Shown here in pieces: positions 17,577 through 27,371 of a DNA stretch of 64,000 nt. The DNA is from Spirosoma aerolatum (GTDB lineage Bacteria; Bacteroidota; Bacteroidia; Cytophagales; Spirosomataceae). The stretch covers positions 6,891,501 to 6,955,500 of the forward strand of contig NZ_CP020104.1 of assembly GCF_002056795.1 (NCBI RefSeq). Reading direction: 5' to 3'. The notes under the pieces were generated by a model. It was not told the DNA's origin and searched no databases. It was given only the letters and a program-made list of their open reading frames with translations. Position numbers and translations under genes: made by a program. Position 1 is the first letter of the stretch. The number at the start of each line of letters is the position of its first letter.

Positions 17577-20500
17577 TCAAAATCCTAAGTTGAGACCCAC
17601 CGTAAACGTTTTCGCCAGAGGATAGTAGCCGTAATCGACCCCACCCGTCAGCGGGCCTTCATAGTTGCTGACTTCCGGGTTGTAGTTCAGGTACTTGGTC
17701 CAGGTATGCAGGTTCTGCGCCGACAGATAGATACGGGCCTGCTGAATTTTCGCTTTGTTCAGCAAGGTTTTAGGCAACTGATACCCCAGGCTCAGGTTCT
17801 GAATCCGCAGGTACGAACCATCTTCCACCCAGCGCGACGAAACGGCATTGTTGTTCCCCGTTGTCCGGGCATTAGCGCGGGGGGTTACCCCATCGCCGGG
17901 ATTACTCTCCGACCGCCAGCGAGTCAGCACGGTGGTAATCTGGTTCGCGTTGCCTTCCAGGTTCTCGAAAAAGCGCCGGCTCAGGTTCAGGATCTGTCCG
18001 CCCTGCGTTCCCTGAATGGCAATGCTTAAGTCAAAGCCTTTATAGCTAAACGAGTTGGTCATTCCGTAAATGAACTTTGGTTGGTTGTTGCCGATGATGG
18101 TGCGGTCGTCGGCCGTGATTTTTCCATCGCCATTCACGTCTTCATACTTCACGTCGCCGGGCCGTGCCGTGGCATCGTGCGGGTAGCTATCCAGATCGGC
18201 CTGATTCTTGAAAATACCAATCTGCTTGTAGCCATAGAAACTACCAATGGGCGAGCCAATCTGGGTAATGTTCGTTTGATCGACACCGCTGTTGCTTCGA
18301 ATTGGATCGCCCGTGGGTCCAAGTGCCAGCACTTTGTTGCGGTTCAGTGACAGGTTGGCGCTGGTATTCCAGACAAAGGCCCCGGTGATGTTGCGTGTGT
18401 TGATCGAAAACTCCCAGCCTTTATTCTCCATCTTACCAATGTTCTTCACAGCCGATGTAAATCCAGTCAGCGAAGGTACATTAACCGATAGCAGCAGGTC
18501 TTTGGTAATCCGGTTGTAATAATCCACAATCAGGTAGATGCGGTTGTTGAACAAACCCAGGTCGATACCGGCATCGAACTGCTGGTTCTTTTCCCAACCT
18601 AAATTGGCATTCCCCAGTGTGCCAGGAGCTAAACCATTCGCCAGATTATTGTTGAAGCTATAGTTGTCCGACCGCAAGGTGGCCGCGTATGGATAATACT
18701 CGGGATTTCCTCCCGATAGAAAAGCATTGTTACCAGATAGGCCATAACTCACCCGAAGCTTGGCTTCCGACAGGCTGGGAATGCCTTTCATAAAATTCTC
18801 CTCGCTAAACCGCCAGCCGAGCGAAGCAGCCGGGAATGTACCCCAACGATTCTCCGGCCCGAAGATCGACGACCCATCCCGACGGACAGACACATTCAAC
18901 AGGTACTTGCTTTTGTAATTGTAATTGATCCGGGCGAAATACGATGTCGATGCATTCTCCCGGCGGTTGGAGGTAATGGTCGATGTTGTACCATTGGCGC
19001 TGGCGTTCAGCGTTTCCACTACATCGTTGGCATACGAACTGCCCGTCCCGGAACTGTACTGATACTGAAAGCGGGTTGCTTCCATTCCGACCAACACATC
19101 CAGATTATGCACCTCATTCAGGGTTTTGGTGTAAGTCAGCGTCTGGTTAAATAGCCAGCTAAGCCCCTGCTCAGAGGTAGCGGTGCCTTTAGCTGCATTT
19201 GGGGGCAACAACTGATTGAGCGGCAGCCGGGATGTCTGGTAGGCATTGCGTCGATAGCCTGTGAAGTTAAGGTTACCCGTGGCCCGGTATTTAAAAGCCT
19301 TAAGGAAGTTATATTCCAGATAGGAGTTACCCAACAAATTGATCTGCTGATAGTTGCTATGGTATTCGGTAATATTGGCAATCGGGTTGGTAATACCGGG
19401 ATAATTATAGGGTGCTGCCAGTTCGGTTTGTGACGAATACGTTACGCCATCGGCCGCGTAAATGGGAGCCATCGGCATCGCCGACAGAGCCGCATTGATA
19501 ATGCCGTTGTTGGCCCAGTGCCCATCTGAAAGTACTTCCTGCTGATTTTTAAACGATGGATTAAGGTTCAGACCGACACGGAGCTGGGGAGTGATATTCA
19601 CATCCACATTGGCCCGTACCGTGTACCGATCCAGGCTAGAGCCTTTAATAATTCCATCCTGCTTAAGGTAGCCTCCACTAACCAGATAACGAGCTTTATC
19701 GGTACCACCCGAAACCGAAAGCTGGTAATTGCTAATGGCGGCCTTGCGGAAGATCATATCCTGGTAGTCGTGATAGGGCAGATTGGCTACTTTGGCTGGG
19801 TCGTCGAAATTGAACCAATCGTATAGTTCACCCCGTGGGTAGCGATACCGCAGATAGGAACTTGGCCGGACACTGTTGGGGTCATTAATGTTGGCGCCAG
19901 GTACGTTGTCCAGATAAGCCGTATTGGAGGCTTCTTTACCAAACTCAGCAAACTGCTGCGAGTTGAGCAGGTCAATTTTTTTAGTTATCTGCTGAAAGCC
20001 CGTATACACATCCAGATTGACATTGGTTTTTCCGCTTTTACCGCGTTTGGTCGTTACCAGAATCACCCCGTTCGAGCCTTTGGAGCCATAAATAGCCGCT
20101 GACGAAGCATCCTTGAGCACATCGATGCTTTCGATGTCGTTTGTGTTCAGCAAACCAAAAATGCTGGCATCGACAATGTTGCCATCGACCACAATCAGAG
20201 GAGAGTTACCCGCGCTGATCGAACCAAAGCCCCGGACCTTGATGGCGGGGGTACTGCCCGGCGTACCGTTGTTTTGCTGAACGATAACCCCGGCAATTTT
20301 GCCCTGTAAAGCCGTAGCCGCATTCGATACAGGCATATCTTTCACTTCCGACATGGGCACCGACGCAATGGCCGCCGTAACAGCTTCCCGCTTTTGCGTG
20401 CCGTATCCTACTACAACTACTTCACTAAGGGTTTTATCGTCCGTTTGAAGCTGAACCGACAGTTGGCTGTTGTTGCCCAGGGGAACTTCCTTTGTCTGAT

Positions 20501-21086
20501 AGCCAACAAAGCTGAATACCAGTATAGGCGATCCGCCATCGGGTACATTCAGTCGATAGGCTCCCTGCACATCAGTCGTAGTACCACGCTGGGTCCCTTT
20601 CACAATGACGCTTACACCGGGAATCCCAGCGCCCGTTTCGTCGGTGACCGAGCCTGTAACGGTACGGTCAGCGGCAACATTTACGGGTGTTTGAATCATG
20701 CGAACGGGTAAAAGCATTTCAGGAGCCGATGCATTCAGCAGAATTCGTTTTCCGGCCAACTGATAACTGATTTGCAGCGGACGCAACAGTTTATCGAGCA
20801 CGGTAGCCAGCCGTTCATTGGTCACATTGAGCGACACTTTACGGCGCGATTGAATAATCCGGTCGCTGTACATAAACTCGACATCGGCTTCGCGCTCAAT
20901 CGTTTTGAGGAGGTTTTTTACGGTCACATCCGTCAGTTGCAGGCTAATCTGACGATCTAGTGGTGACTGTGCATCGACGGTTGTAGCATACGTCATACCA
21001 GCAAACAGTATGAGTAAACAGCCTTGCACGAGCGAAGTTTTCATGAGAAACAAGGCAAGAGTTCGTAGACATCTATTTTTTTCCAT
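17577..21086 (-). CDS. SusC/RagA TonB-dependent transporter with N-terminal STN domain
   Basis: About 1169 aa from ATG 21086. Order: signal peptide, STN domain (about residues 50-105, LTDVTVKNLLKTI), carboxypeptidase-like domain (VTGSVTDETGAGIPGVSV), TonB-box-like segment LSEVVVVGYGTQKREAVTA, plug with SNGVILVTTKRGKSG, and a beta-barrel ending in FTVGLNLGF. The STN domain is the part that contacts FecR-type anti-sigma factors, matching the FecR gene next upstream. It imports an oligosaccharide across the outer membrane with SusD. Confidence 0.94.
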   Translation of the reverse strand: MEKNRCLRTLALFLMKTSLVQGCLLILFAGMTYATTVDAQSPLDRQISLQLTDVTVKNLLKTIEREADVEFMYSDRIIQSRRKVSLNVTNERLATVLDKLLRPLQISYQLAGKRILLNASAPEMLLPVRMIQTPVNVAADRTVTGSVTDETGAGIPGVSVIVKGTQRGTTTDVQGAYRLNVPDGGSPILVFSFVGYQTKEVPLGNNSQLSVQLQTDDKTLSEVVVVGYGTQKREAVTAAIASVPMSEVKDMPVSNAATALQGKIAGVIVQQNNGTPGSTPAIKVRGFGSISAGNSPLIVVDGNIVDASIFGLLNTNDIESIDVLKDASSAAIYGSKGSNGVILVTTKRGKSGKTNVNLDVYTGFQQITKKIDLLNSQQFAEFGKEASNTAYLDNVPGANINDPNSVRPSSYLRYRYPRGELYDWFNFDDPAKVANLPYHDYQDMIFRKAAISNYQLSVSGGTDKARYLVSGGYLKQDGIIKGSSLDRYTVRANVDVNITPQLRVGLNLNPSFKNQQEVLSDGHWANNGIINAALSAMPMAPIYAADGVTYSSQTELAAPYNYPGITNPIANITEYHSNYQQINLLGNSYLEYNFLKAFKYRATGNLNFTGYRRNAYQTSRLPLNQLLPPNAAKGTATSEQGLSWLFNQTLTYTKTLNEVHNLDVLVGMEATRFQYQYSSGTGSSYANDVVETLNASANGTTSTITSNRRENASTSYFARINYNYKSKYLLNVSVRRDGSSIFGPENRWGTFPAASLGWRFSEENFMKGIPSLSEAKLRVSYGLSGNNAFLSGGNPEYYPYAATLRSDNYSFNNNLANGLAPGTLGNANLGWEKNQQFDAGIDLGLFNNRIYLIVDYYNRITKDLLLSVNVPSLTGFTSAVKNIGKMENKGWEFSINTRNITGAFVWNTSANLSLNRNKVLALGPTGDPIRSNSGVDQTNITQIGSPIGSFYGYKQIGIFKNQADLDSYPHDATARPGDVKYEDVNGDGKITADDRTIIGNNQPKFIYGMTNSFSYKGFDLSIAIQGTQGGQILNLSRRFFENLEGNANQITTVLTRWRSESNPGDGVTPRANARTTGNNNAVSSRWVEDGSYLRIQNLSLGYQLPKTLLNKAKIQQARIYLSAQNLHTWTKYLNYNPEVSNYEGPLTGGVDYGYYPLAKTFTVGLNLGF

Positions 21087-21118
21087 ACAGTAAATTGAGT
21101 AAAGGGGATAATGAAAGG

Positions 21119-22222
21119 TCAATAGCAGCCCTGAGCGCTAATGACGATTTGGGCATCAACGATTTGGTAAGAAGCTTTTATGGTTTGACAGATTAAATTC
21201 AGTTTTTCCAACAGCGGTTCATCCTGAAATTTGGCAGTCAGTGTACACTGTTTTAGTAGTTGCTCATCGAAGACAATATCGACCCCGTAGGCTTCCTCAA
21301 GTTGGGTAAAAGCCTGCGCAACCGGCGTATCGTCGTACACAAAGACATTACGAGTAAAACGGGAATCAATAATGGCAGGATTGGGAATAATGGTCCGTCG
21401 GAAATGCCCTTCCTGCCGGCTGAAAACCACTTGCTGATTGGGTGTGAGCACTACGCCGGGAATATCGCTGTTGGCTTCTTTCTCCGCGCGTTGCCAGTCT
21501 TTCCGGGCAAAAACCGATACGCGCCCAGTGCGTACCACTACCTGCGCATTCGCCTGACTTTCAAAGGACCTGACGGTAAAGCTGGTACCCAGCACTTTGG
21601 TTACCAACTCATTCGCATACACATAAAAAGGTTTTGCCGGATTTTTGTGAACGTCGAAAAAGGCCTCGCCGGTTAGGTAAACTTCGCGTTTCGTTCCCTG
21701 AAATTGATTGCTGAAACTGATCCGGCTGGCGGGTTGCAGGGTAACCCGGCTCCCATCGGGTAGCCCAACCACCAAAGGTGTATTCGTTGTATTGACTTTC
21801 TCAATCAGTTTTGTCGACGACGCATTGACTAATTCTGCGTAGGTAGCTGGCCCGGCCGACTGTCGAACCAACCAGGCAGTCCAGCCGATACCGAGTACCA
21901 GTAGCAATACAGCGGCAGCCCTGGCCCACCAGCCCAGTGAGCGGTTCGCCACTACCCATACGGAAGGGTGTTTATGCGTTCGGAACTGTATCTGTTGAAG
22001 TTGATGCTGTACGTCCGACTCCGAAATATCCCGATACGGCTTAACAGTCAGGCCACCAATAATTACTTTGGCCTGCTCGGCTATATCGCGTTTTTCAGGG
22101 TACTGATCCAGCCATTGTTGCCAGAATAGCTGTTCGTCGGGCGAACTTTGGTTAGTGGCCCATCGGTTGAACGATTCATCCAGCAGCAAATCCTCGATCT
22201 GGTAATCCTGGTAATTTTTCAT
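21119..22222 (-). CDS. FecR-family anti-sigma factor
   Basis: 367 aa. A cytoplasmic N-terminal region precedes one membrane helix at about residues 108-125 (AAAVLLLVLGIGWTAW), then the periplasmic FecR domain (LPDGSRVTLQPASRISFS, REVYLTGEAFFDVHKN) and a DUF4974-like end. It holds the adjacent ECF sigma factor until the SusC STN domain signals substrate. Its frame ends just upstream of the chosen susC start. Confidence 0.92.
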   Translation of the reverse strand: MKNYQDYQIEDLLLDESFNRWATNQSSPDEQLFWQQWLDQYPEKRDIAEQAKVIIGGLTVKPYRDISESDVQHQLQQIQFRTHKHPSVWVVANRSLGWWARAAAVLLLVLGIGWTAWLVRQSAGPATYAELVNASSTKLIEKVNTTNTPLVVGLPDGSRVTLQPASRISFSNQFQGTKREVYLTGEAFFDVHKNPAKPFYVYANELVTKVLGTSFTVRSFESQANAQVVVRTGRVSVFARKDWQRAEKEANSDIPGVVLTPNQQVVFSRQEGHFRRTIIPNPAIIDSRFTRNVFVYDDTPVAQAFTQLEEAYGVDIVFDEQLLKQCTLTAKFQDEPLLEKLNLICQTIKASYQIVDAQIVISAQGCY

Positions 22223-22344
22223 GAAGGAATACGCTAAAAACTAGCCCTATACCTCCAACATGCAGTCACCCCACCGATCCTACTGGAAGAAACTGCATTT
22301 TTTTGCAAAAAAATTTAACCGATGAAAATAGTGGCTGAACGAGC

Positions 22345-22938
22345 TTACCGAACCAGAAGCGACAATAAAGCCATTGAAAAAGCCATATCGCCCTGCCAGG
22401 CATTACGCAGTTTCTGAAGCGCTTCGTGAAGAATATTGTAGACCGACTGCCGATTCAGGACCATCACTTCGGCTATTTGTTCATGCGTAAGGCCCTGATA
22501 AAATTTAAGGAAGATAACTTCTTTCTGCCGTTTGGAGAGCTGATTGAGTAACGCTTCCAACTGCCGGGCGTGATCATGGGCAATCTCCTGCGTAATGAGC
22601 TGATTCTCGATAGAAAATTCAACCTCGAACAGATAATTCTCCTGAATCGACTCCCAATTAGTACCCCACTTCGCTTTTCCCCGAAAAATGCGTCGTCGTA
22701 ACGATTTCAGCAGGTAAAACTTAACGAACTCCGTTTCGCGGACTGTTTGCCGACGCTGCCATAGCTCTACGAAAACATCCTGAATACAATCTTTTATGTA
22801 CTCCTCGTTGGGGTCGAAACGGATTCCATACCGAAACAAAATCGGATAATACGCCTGAACAAGCTGATCGAACGCCACCGAATCGCCTGATCGGAAGCGT
22901 TGCCACAGGAGTGCATCATCGATTTGTTCAGCCTTCAT
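22345..22938 (-). CDS. ECF sigma-70 factor of a SusC/FecR locus
   Basis: 197 aa. Region 2 (FDQLVQAYYPILFRYGIRF, YIKDCIQDVFVELWQRR) and region 4 (LSKRQKEVIFLKFYQGLTHE, then MVLNRQSVYNILHEALQKLR) are intact. It probably activates the downstream susCD genes when released by FecR. It is the first gene of the leftward locus. Confidence 0.93.
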   Translation of the reverse strand: MKAEQIDDALLWQRFRSGDSVAFDQLVQAYYPILFRYGIRFDPNEEYIKDCIQDVFVELWQRRQTVRETEFVKFYLLKSLRRRIFRGKAKWGTNWESIQENYLFEVEFSIENQLITQEIAHDHARQLEALLNQLSKRQKEVIFLKFYQGLTHEQIAEVMVLNRQSVYNILHEALQKLRNAWQGDMAFSMALLSLLVR

Positions 22939-23162
22939 ACGCAGAGTAACCCTCTTTATTAGAAGAAAACTATTAGCGAATCTACCCTACTTACTATACT
23001 TGGTTAACGAATAGTTCGGCCATTTAGCCGCTAAATTCGTCAAACTAGTGGCTCTGTAAGCTATCGGGCATTGACATTAAAATTAAAAACAAAACATCTT
23101 CCCACCCGCTTTATCTGTGCGGAACGCCACGTGCTGGCGCAACTCGTGACGTAGAAAACAGC

Positions 23163-24959
23163 ATGGCTAAAACAGGAGGAGATTTATTAATTGAGCGCTT
23201 AATCGACTGGGGAGTCGATACAGTCTTTAGCTTGCCCGGCGATGGCATCAACGGAATCTATGAGGCACTACGGACCCATCAGGACAAGATTCGACTGATT
23301 CAGGTACGGCACGAAGAAGCTGCAGCTTTTATGGCCGGTGGTTACGCTAAATTTACGGGTAAACTAGGTGTCTGTATAGCTACGTCGGGTTGTGGAGGTA
23401 TCCATATGCTCAATGGCCTGTATGATGCCAAGTATGATGGTCAGCCCGTGTTGGCTATTACGGGCCATACCTTCCATGACCTCAGTGGCTCGTATTACCA
23501 GCAGGACGCCAATCTGACGAAGGTATACACCGATGTAGCTGCTTATAATGAGCTGATTATGGGGCCCGATCACGTCATCAATGCCGTCGATCAGGCCATC
23601 CGAACGGCTTATGGACTTCGAACGGTAGCGCATATATCCTTCCCCAAAGATTTTCAGGAATGGACAGTCCAGGATGATAAACGCTCCATGGCAAACGCGC
23701 CGAAGCATACTAGTGAACTACGCGTAACAATGGCGCTTGCTCCAGCTTTGGAAACGCTGCAACGAGCTGCTGAGGTAATCAACACAGGCGAAAAAGTGGC
23801 CATTCTGGTTGGTCGTGGCGCCTTGAACGCCCGCGCAGAGATAGAGCAATTAGCCCAAATAGTTGGCGGCCCCGTCGTCAAGGCTCTCCTGGGAAAAGCT
23901 GTCCTCCCCGACGATAGCCCCTATACTACCGGGGGCATCGGTCTGTTGGGTACGGCTCCCTCACAAGATGTAATGGAAGAGTGCGATACGCTGGTCATGA
24001 TTGGCACCTACTTTCCTTATCTGGAGTTTTACCCCAAACCCGGTCAGGCCCGAACGGTACAGATCGATCTGGATGCTACCCGCATAGGCCTTCGAACACC
24101 CGTTGAAGTGGGCCTTGTGGGCGACAGTAAAACCACGCTCCAGGCTCTCCTACCGTTACTAAAACCCAAGTCGGATAGCCGTTTCTTACAGAAAGCGCAG
24201 GAACGGATGGAACATTGGCGGGAACTGATGACCGAACGCGGCACGCAGACCGATATCCCGATGAAGCCGCAGGTGATCCCACACCTGGTCAGCCCGCTAC
24301 TCAATGACGATGCCATTATTACCTGCGACTGTGGCAATAACACAACCTGGGCGGCCCGTCATATCCAGATGCGGGGTTCCATGCAGTTCTCTACCTCGGG
24401 GCTAATGGCTACGATGGGATCGGGTTTACCGTATGCGATTGCGGCCTCGGTCGCGTATCCGGGTCGGCAGGTTGTGGCGCTGGTAGGCGATGGCGGCTTT
24501 ACCATGCTCATGGGCGAAATGGCAACAGCCGTCAAGTATAAGTTGCCCATCAAAGTATTCATTTTCCACAACAACTCGTACGGGCAGATTAAATGGGAAC
24601 AGATCGTACTGGAAGGCAACCCTGAATTTGGCGTTGAATTACAGTCAATCGATTTTGCGGCTTATGCCCGTGCCTGCGGAGCTACTGGCTTTACCATTGA
24701 AGACCCGAACGATGCACCCGCTATTGTTCAACAAGCCCTTGCCCACGATGGCCCGGTTTTAATCGATTGTATTGTCGATCAGAACGAGCCTCCCATGCCC
24801 GGTAAGATAACGACTGAGCAGGCCATTGAATTTGTCAAATCGATGACCCGTGGTGAACGTGACCGCAGCGAAATCATCAAAACCGTCGTTAAAAATCAGG
24901 TCCGCGAAGCCATCGAAACCAAAGGTCGAAGCCTACTCAATGTGATCCCGGGTTTATGA
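23163..24959 (+). CDS. Thiamine-diphosphate enzyme, pyruvate oxidase (PoxB)-like
   Basis: 598 aa. The Pyr domain carries the activating glutamate in RHEEAAAFMAGGYAK. A central FAD/regulatory-type domain follows, and the PP domain has VGDGGFTMLM with HNNSYGQIKWEQ, the GDG..NN cofactor motif. The best matches by style are pyruvate dehydrogenase (quinone)/pyruvate oxidase-like proteins of the acetolactate synthase superfamily. It may oxidise pyruvate to acetate; a C-terminal membrane-binding helix as in E. coli PoxB is not obvious. Monocistronic, ended by a 15-bp hairpin. Confidence 0.85.
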   Translation: MAKTGGDLLIERLIDWGVDTVFSLPGDGINGIYEALRTHQDKIRLIQVRHEEAAAFMAGGYAKFTGKLGVCIATSGCGGIHMLNGLYDAKYDGQPVLAITGHTFHDLSGSYYQQDANLTKVYTDVAAYNELIMGPDHVINAVDQAIRTAYGLRTVAHISFPKDFQEWTVQDDKRSMANAPKHTSELRVTMALAPALETLQRAAEVINTGEKVAILVGRGALNARAEIEQLAQIVGGPVVKALLGKAVLPDDSPYTTGGIGLLGTAPSQDVMEECDTLVMIGTYFPYLEFYPKPGQARTVQIDLDATRIGLRTPVEVGLVGDSKTTLQALLPLLKPKSDSRFLQKAQERMEHWRELMTERGTQTDIPMKPQVIPHLVSPLLNDDAIITCDCGNNTTWAARHIQMRGSMQFSTSGLMATMGSGLPYAIAASVAYPGRQVVALVGDGGFTMLMGEMATAVKYKLPIKVFIFHNNSYGQIKWEQIVLEGNPEFGVELQSIDFAAYARACGATGFTIEDPNDAPAIVQQALAHDGPVLIDCIVDQNEPPMPGKITTEQAIEFVKSMTRGERDRSEIIKTVVKNQVREAIETKGRSLLNVIPGL

Positions 24960-24975
24960 GAACCATACATAAAAA

Positions 24976-25018
24976 TATGAGCCGTCATTTATCGAAAACA
25001 CTAAAATGACGGCTCATA
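24976..25018. terminator. Perfect 15-bp hairpin, bidirectional terminator
   Basis: Arms 24976-24990 and 25004-25018. The right arm overlaps the last codons of the leftward TOPRIM gene, so it serves both convergent units. A run of five A at 24971-24975 gives a T tract on the minus strand. Confidence 0.75.
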
Positions 25019-25667
25019 AAACCGTTTGCGGCTCAGGATTGAACAATCGATTTAACCAGTTAACAAAACGCTGGCAGAGTTCCGTATTATGGTCGAGATA
25101 GGTTTTCGTTACTGCTAACCCCATGGGCGTGCCGGGGTCTTTTTGCCAAGCTAGCCAAGTATGGATATAGGCTTTAGCCCGATGAATTTCACTGTACCGA
25201 CTATCAATTGGCTGAGCTTCAAGTTGAACAAGGGCTTGTTCTACAAATGGACTCAGCAGATCATTCGGTCGAATTAGCAAGCGAATAAAATCTTCGAGCA
25301 TGCCTGATTGCAAATTATCGGGCATAAGCCAGATACCGATAGTTGGGTAAATATCATGTGGCAAATGCGTAAAGCCTTCTGGGCTAGGTTGATCAGGGAT
25401 TGCATAACCGAATGACGATAAAATTCCTGATAAATTTTTCCAACGTTTTTGCAAATCCTGGTCAGCATCCAATACCACGCCAATGGCTTTAATACTTTCC
25501 TGCTTTAGTTCAAGGGGTAGTCGTTCTAAAATTCGACTAATACCTTCGCAATCAATCACATCGAAAGTTTCAGGGATATTGTATTTTTCACAAATGGCCC
25601 ACACTACGTGTTGATCATCATTTCCCTCAACTAACAGTTTGGCGTTGAATTTCTCTCTTACTTTCAT
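25014..25667 (-). CDS. TOPRIM-fold protein, DUF3226-like, partner of the ATPase
   Basis: 217 aa. The TOPRIM signature is visible: E14 in LLVEGNDD, and D67, D69, D71 in VVLDADQD. The rest (GIWLMPDNLQSGMLEDFIRL) fits the DUF3226 layout. The gene begins 1 nt after the ATPase stop, so translation is coupled. In OLD, Gabija and PARIS systems a TOPRIM domain or protein works with an ABC-type ATPase against phage; here the two are separate genes, as in PARIS (AriA/AriB). A nuclease role is inferred, not shown. Confidence 0.78.
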   Translation of the reverse strand: MKVREKFNAKLLVEGNDDQHVVWAICEKYNIPETFDVIDCEGISRILERLPLELKQESIKAIGVVLDADQDLQKRWKNLSGILSSFGYAIPDQPSPEGFTHLPHDIYPTIGIWLMPDNLQSGMLEDFIRLLIRPNDLLSPFVEQALVQLEAQPIDSRYSEIHRAKAYIHTWLAWQKDPGTPMGLAVTKTYLDHNTELCQRFVNWLNRLFNPEPQTVL

Positions 25668-25668
25668 G

Positions 25669-26778
25669 TCAACGCACTTCGATGTTATATTCTACGGCTG
25701 TTTCCAATTCCTCTGGTGAGTAATCTATAGCTCGAACATCACCGTTGTGAAGTTGTAAACGAATGGCTTTGCCCGCTTCATCAGGCTTTTCCTGCTTAGC
25801 CAATATATAGGTAAACCACTTAACGGCATCATTACTATGCGTCGTTGCAAATACCTGAATATTTAATCGTTCCGAGAGAAAAAAGATAATTTCCCATAAT
25901 TTTTCCTGAACGGAATAATGTAAGCCATTTTCAAATTCATCAATGAATAGGTAGCCATTTTCACAATTTACCATTGCTAAAATTATCGTGAGAATACGAT
26001 TAATTCCATCACCCATTGAGCGTAAATAGATAGGTTTACTTAACCCTTTTAGTTGTACCCTTCCTATTCTTTCATCTTTCCTTTTTGTTCCATAAGACTC
26101 TATATTGGGAAGCACAAAACGTAAACTCTCTATATTAGGCTCAATAAGTCTTAAAGCATCTTCAACATATATATTTTTTTCTGATGAAGTTATTTTATCC
26201 CATAAACGACCATTTGTCTCACGATTTATTCCGCTTGACCTAACAAATTGTATATTTTCTGGTATACTCCTAAAACGTGTAGGCCGATTTAAATTTCTAT
26301 TAAGAGTAACAACTTGAAATGTGTTATCAACTGTTATCTCTAAACCTAAACCTTCGGAATTATTTGGCGAATTAACTGTGACGATTCTTGAATAAGTCCC
26401 CTCTTCATCTTGAATCTCTTCTTTTATATAGTAAACAAACCTAAGGGTTAAAAAGCCATCTTCGGAAGATATTAAAATAGATGCTTGTTTATCTGTACTG
26501 TATTCTCTACCATAAAACAAGCCTGATAGCAATTCTAAGTTGTATTCGATCCGCTGCTCGGTTTCCATCAAGGAAGTACTAGAAGCATCTTCTCCTCTTT
26601 CTTCAAAAATCTTACTAATCCATTGAAGATTAGCTTTACATGCTAGAAGACTAATCGCTTCTAACACCGACGTTTTTCCGGTATTATTTTTCCCGACCAA
26701 CAAGTTCACTCGGCCTAACTTTTCAATCGTCAGGTGGCGGAGGTTGCGGTAATTGCGGATTTCGAGCGAGTTTAACAT
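25669..26778 (-). CDS. ABC-type (OLD/AAA_15-like) ATPase of a two-gene module
   Basis: 369 aa. N-terminal RNYRNLRHLTIEKLGRVNLL, then Walker A VGKNNTGKTSVLEAISLLAC, a regulatory middle with charged segments, the signature-like YLRSMGDGINRILTIILA, Walker B GYLFIDEFENGLHYS and the switch FATTHSNDAVKWF. This is the single-chain ATPase type found in OLD-family defence systems. The gene is more AT-rich than its neighbours, a sign of transfer. It has no promoter partner upstream in the same direction, and the TOPRIM gene follows directly. Confidence 0.82.
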   Translation of the reverse strand: MLNSLEIRNYRNLRHLTIEKLGRVNLLVGKNNTGKTSVLEAISLLACKANLQWISKIFEERGEDASSTSLMETEQRIEYNLELLSGLFYGREYSTDKQASILISSEDGFLTLRFVYYIKEEIQDEEGTYSRIVTVNSPNNSEGLGLEITVDNTFQVVTLNRNLNRPTRFRSIPENIQFVRSSGINRETNGRLWDKITSSEKNIYVEDALRLIEPNIESLRFVLPNIESYGTKRKDERIGRVQLKGLSKPIYLRSMGDGINRILTIILAMVNCENGYLFIDEFENGLHYSVQEKLWEIIFFLSERLNIQVFATTHSNDAVKWFTYILAKQEKPDEAGKAIRLQLHNGDVRAIDYSPEELETAVEYNIEVR

Positions 26779-26832
26779 GAGAAATAGTGCTACTATTTCT
26801 GAAAATTAGCGATTGTTACACTATTGACAAAA

Positions 26833-26869
26833 AACAGCCCGCCACCAGTTCGTTGGTTAGCGGGCTGTT
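26833..26869 (-). terminator. Terminator after the DsrE gene
   Basis: Ten-bp GC-rich stem (26860-26869 with 26833-26842); on the minus strand the stem is followed directly by a T tract. Confidence 0.82.
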
Positions 26870-26890
26870 GTGTTAAACGGCTTAGTTGAA

Positions 26891-27349
26891 TCAAGGTCGA
26901 ATGATGGTCCAGCCTTCCTGTTCGCGGATGATGAGTTCACCGTTGGCGCTGGGTACATAACTCACAATCGGGAACAGCTCATCCTTACTGATTTTTCGCA
27001 TCCGCATGGTGTTTTCGCACATGGCCATAATCACACCCTGCTTGTGCAGGTTTTCAATATCGCTCTGAAAATAAGGCTTGTCTTTCCGGTACACAATGTT
27101 AGCCCCACCATATACAACCAGTTCAACGTCCAGTTTGCCTTTCAGTCGGGGATCGTTCAGCGCATTCTGGATGTTGGCCAGGGCGTGCCGGATGGTGGCC
27201 GTATCGGCCGTATTGAGCTGATAAATGGCCTTGTAGCGGGACTTGGTAGGCTGGGCTCCGTGGAATGTACCTGTCTCGCTCGACTGTGCCCTTACCGATA
27301 CAACCATTCCCAGAAAGGCTACCAGCAGTAAGTAGATATGTTTTTTCAT
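26891..27349 (-). CDS. Exported DsrE/F-family protein
   Basis: 152 aa from ATG 27349; the longer frame overlaps the cytochrome gene. Signal peptide HIYLLLVAFLGMVVSVRAQ, then the DsrE fold: IYQLNTADTATIRHALANIQ, LDVELVVYGGANIVY, and KQGVIMAMCENTMRMR with one cysteine at the position where DsrE-type proteins carry the active Cys. Relatives bind or move sulfur. It follows the cytochrome gene after 22 bp and probably forms an operon with it. Confidence 0.78.
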   Translation of the reverse strand: MKKHIYLLLVAFLGMVVSVRAQSSETGTFHGAQPTKSRYKAIYQLNTADTATIRHALANIQNALNDPRLKGKLDVELVVYGGANIVYRKDKPYFQSDIENLHKQGVIMAMCENTMRMRKISKDELFPIVSYVPSANGELIIREQEGWTIIRP

Positions 27350-27371
27350 GATCAGTTTGTTTACAGTAAAG

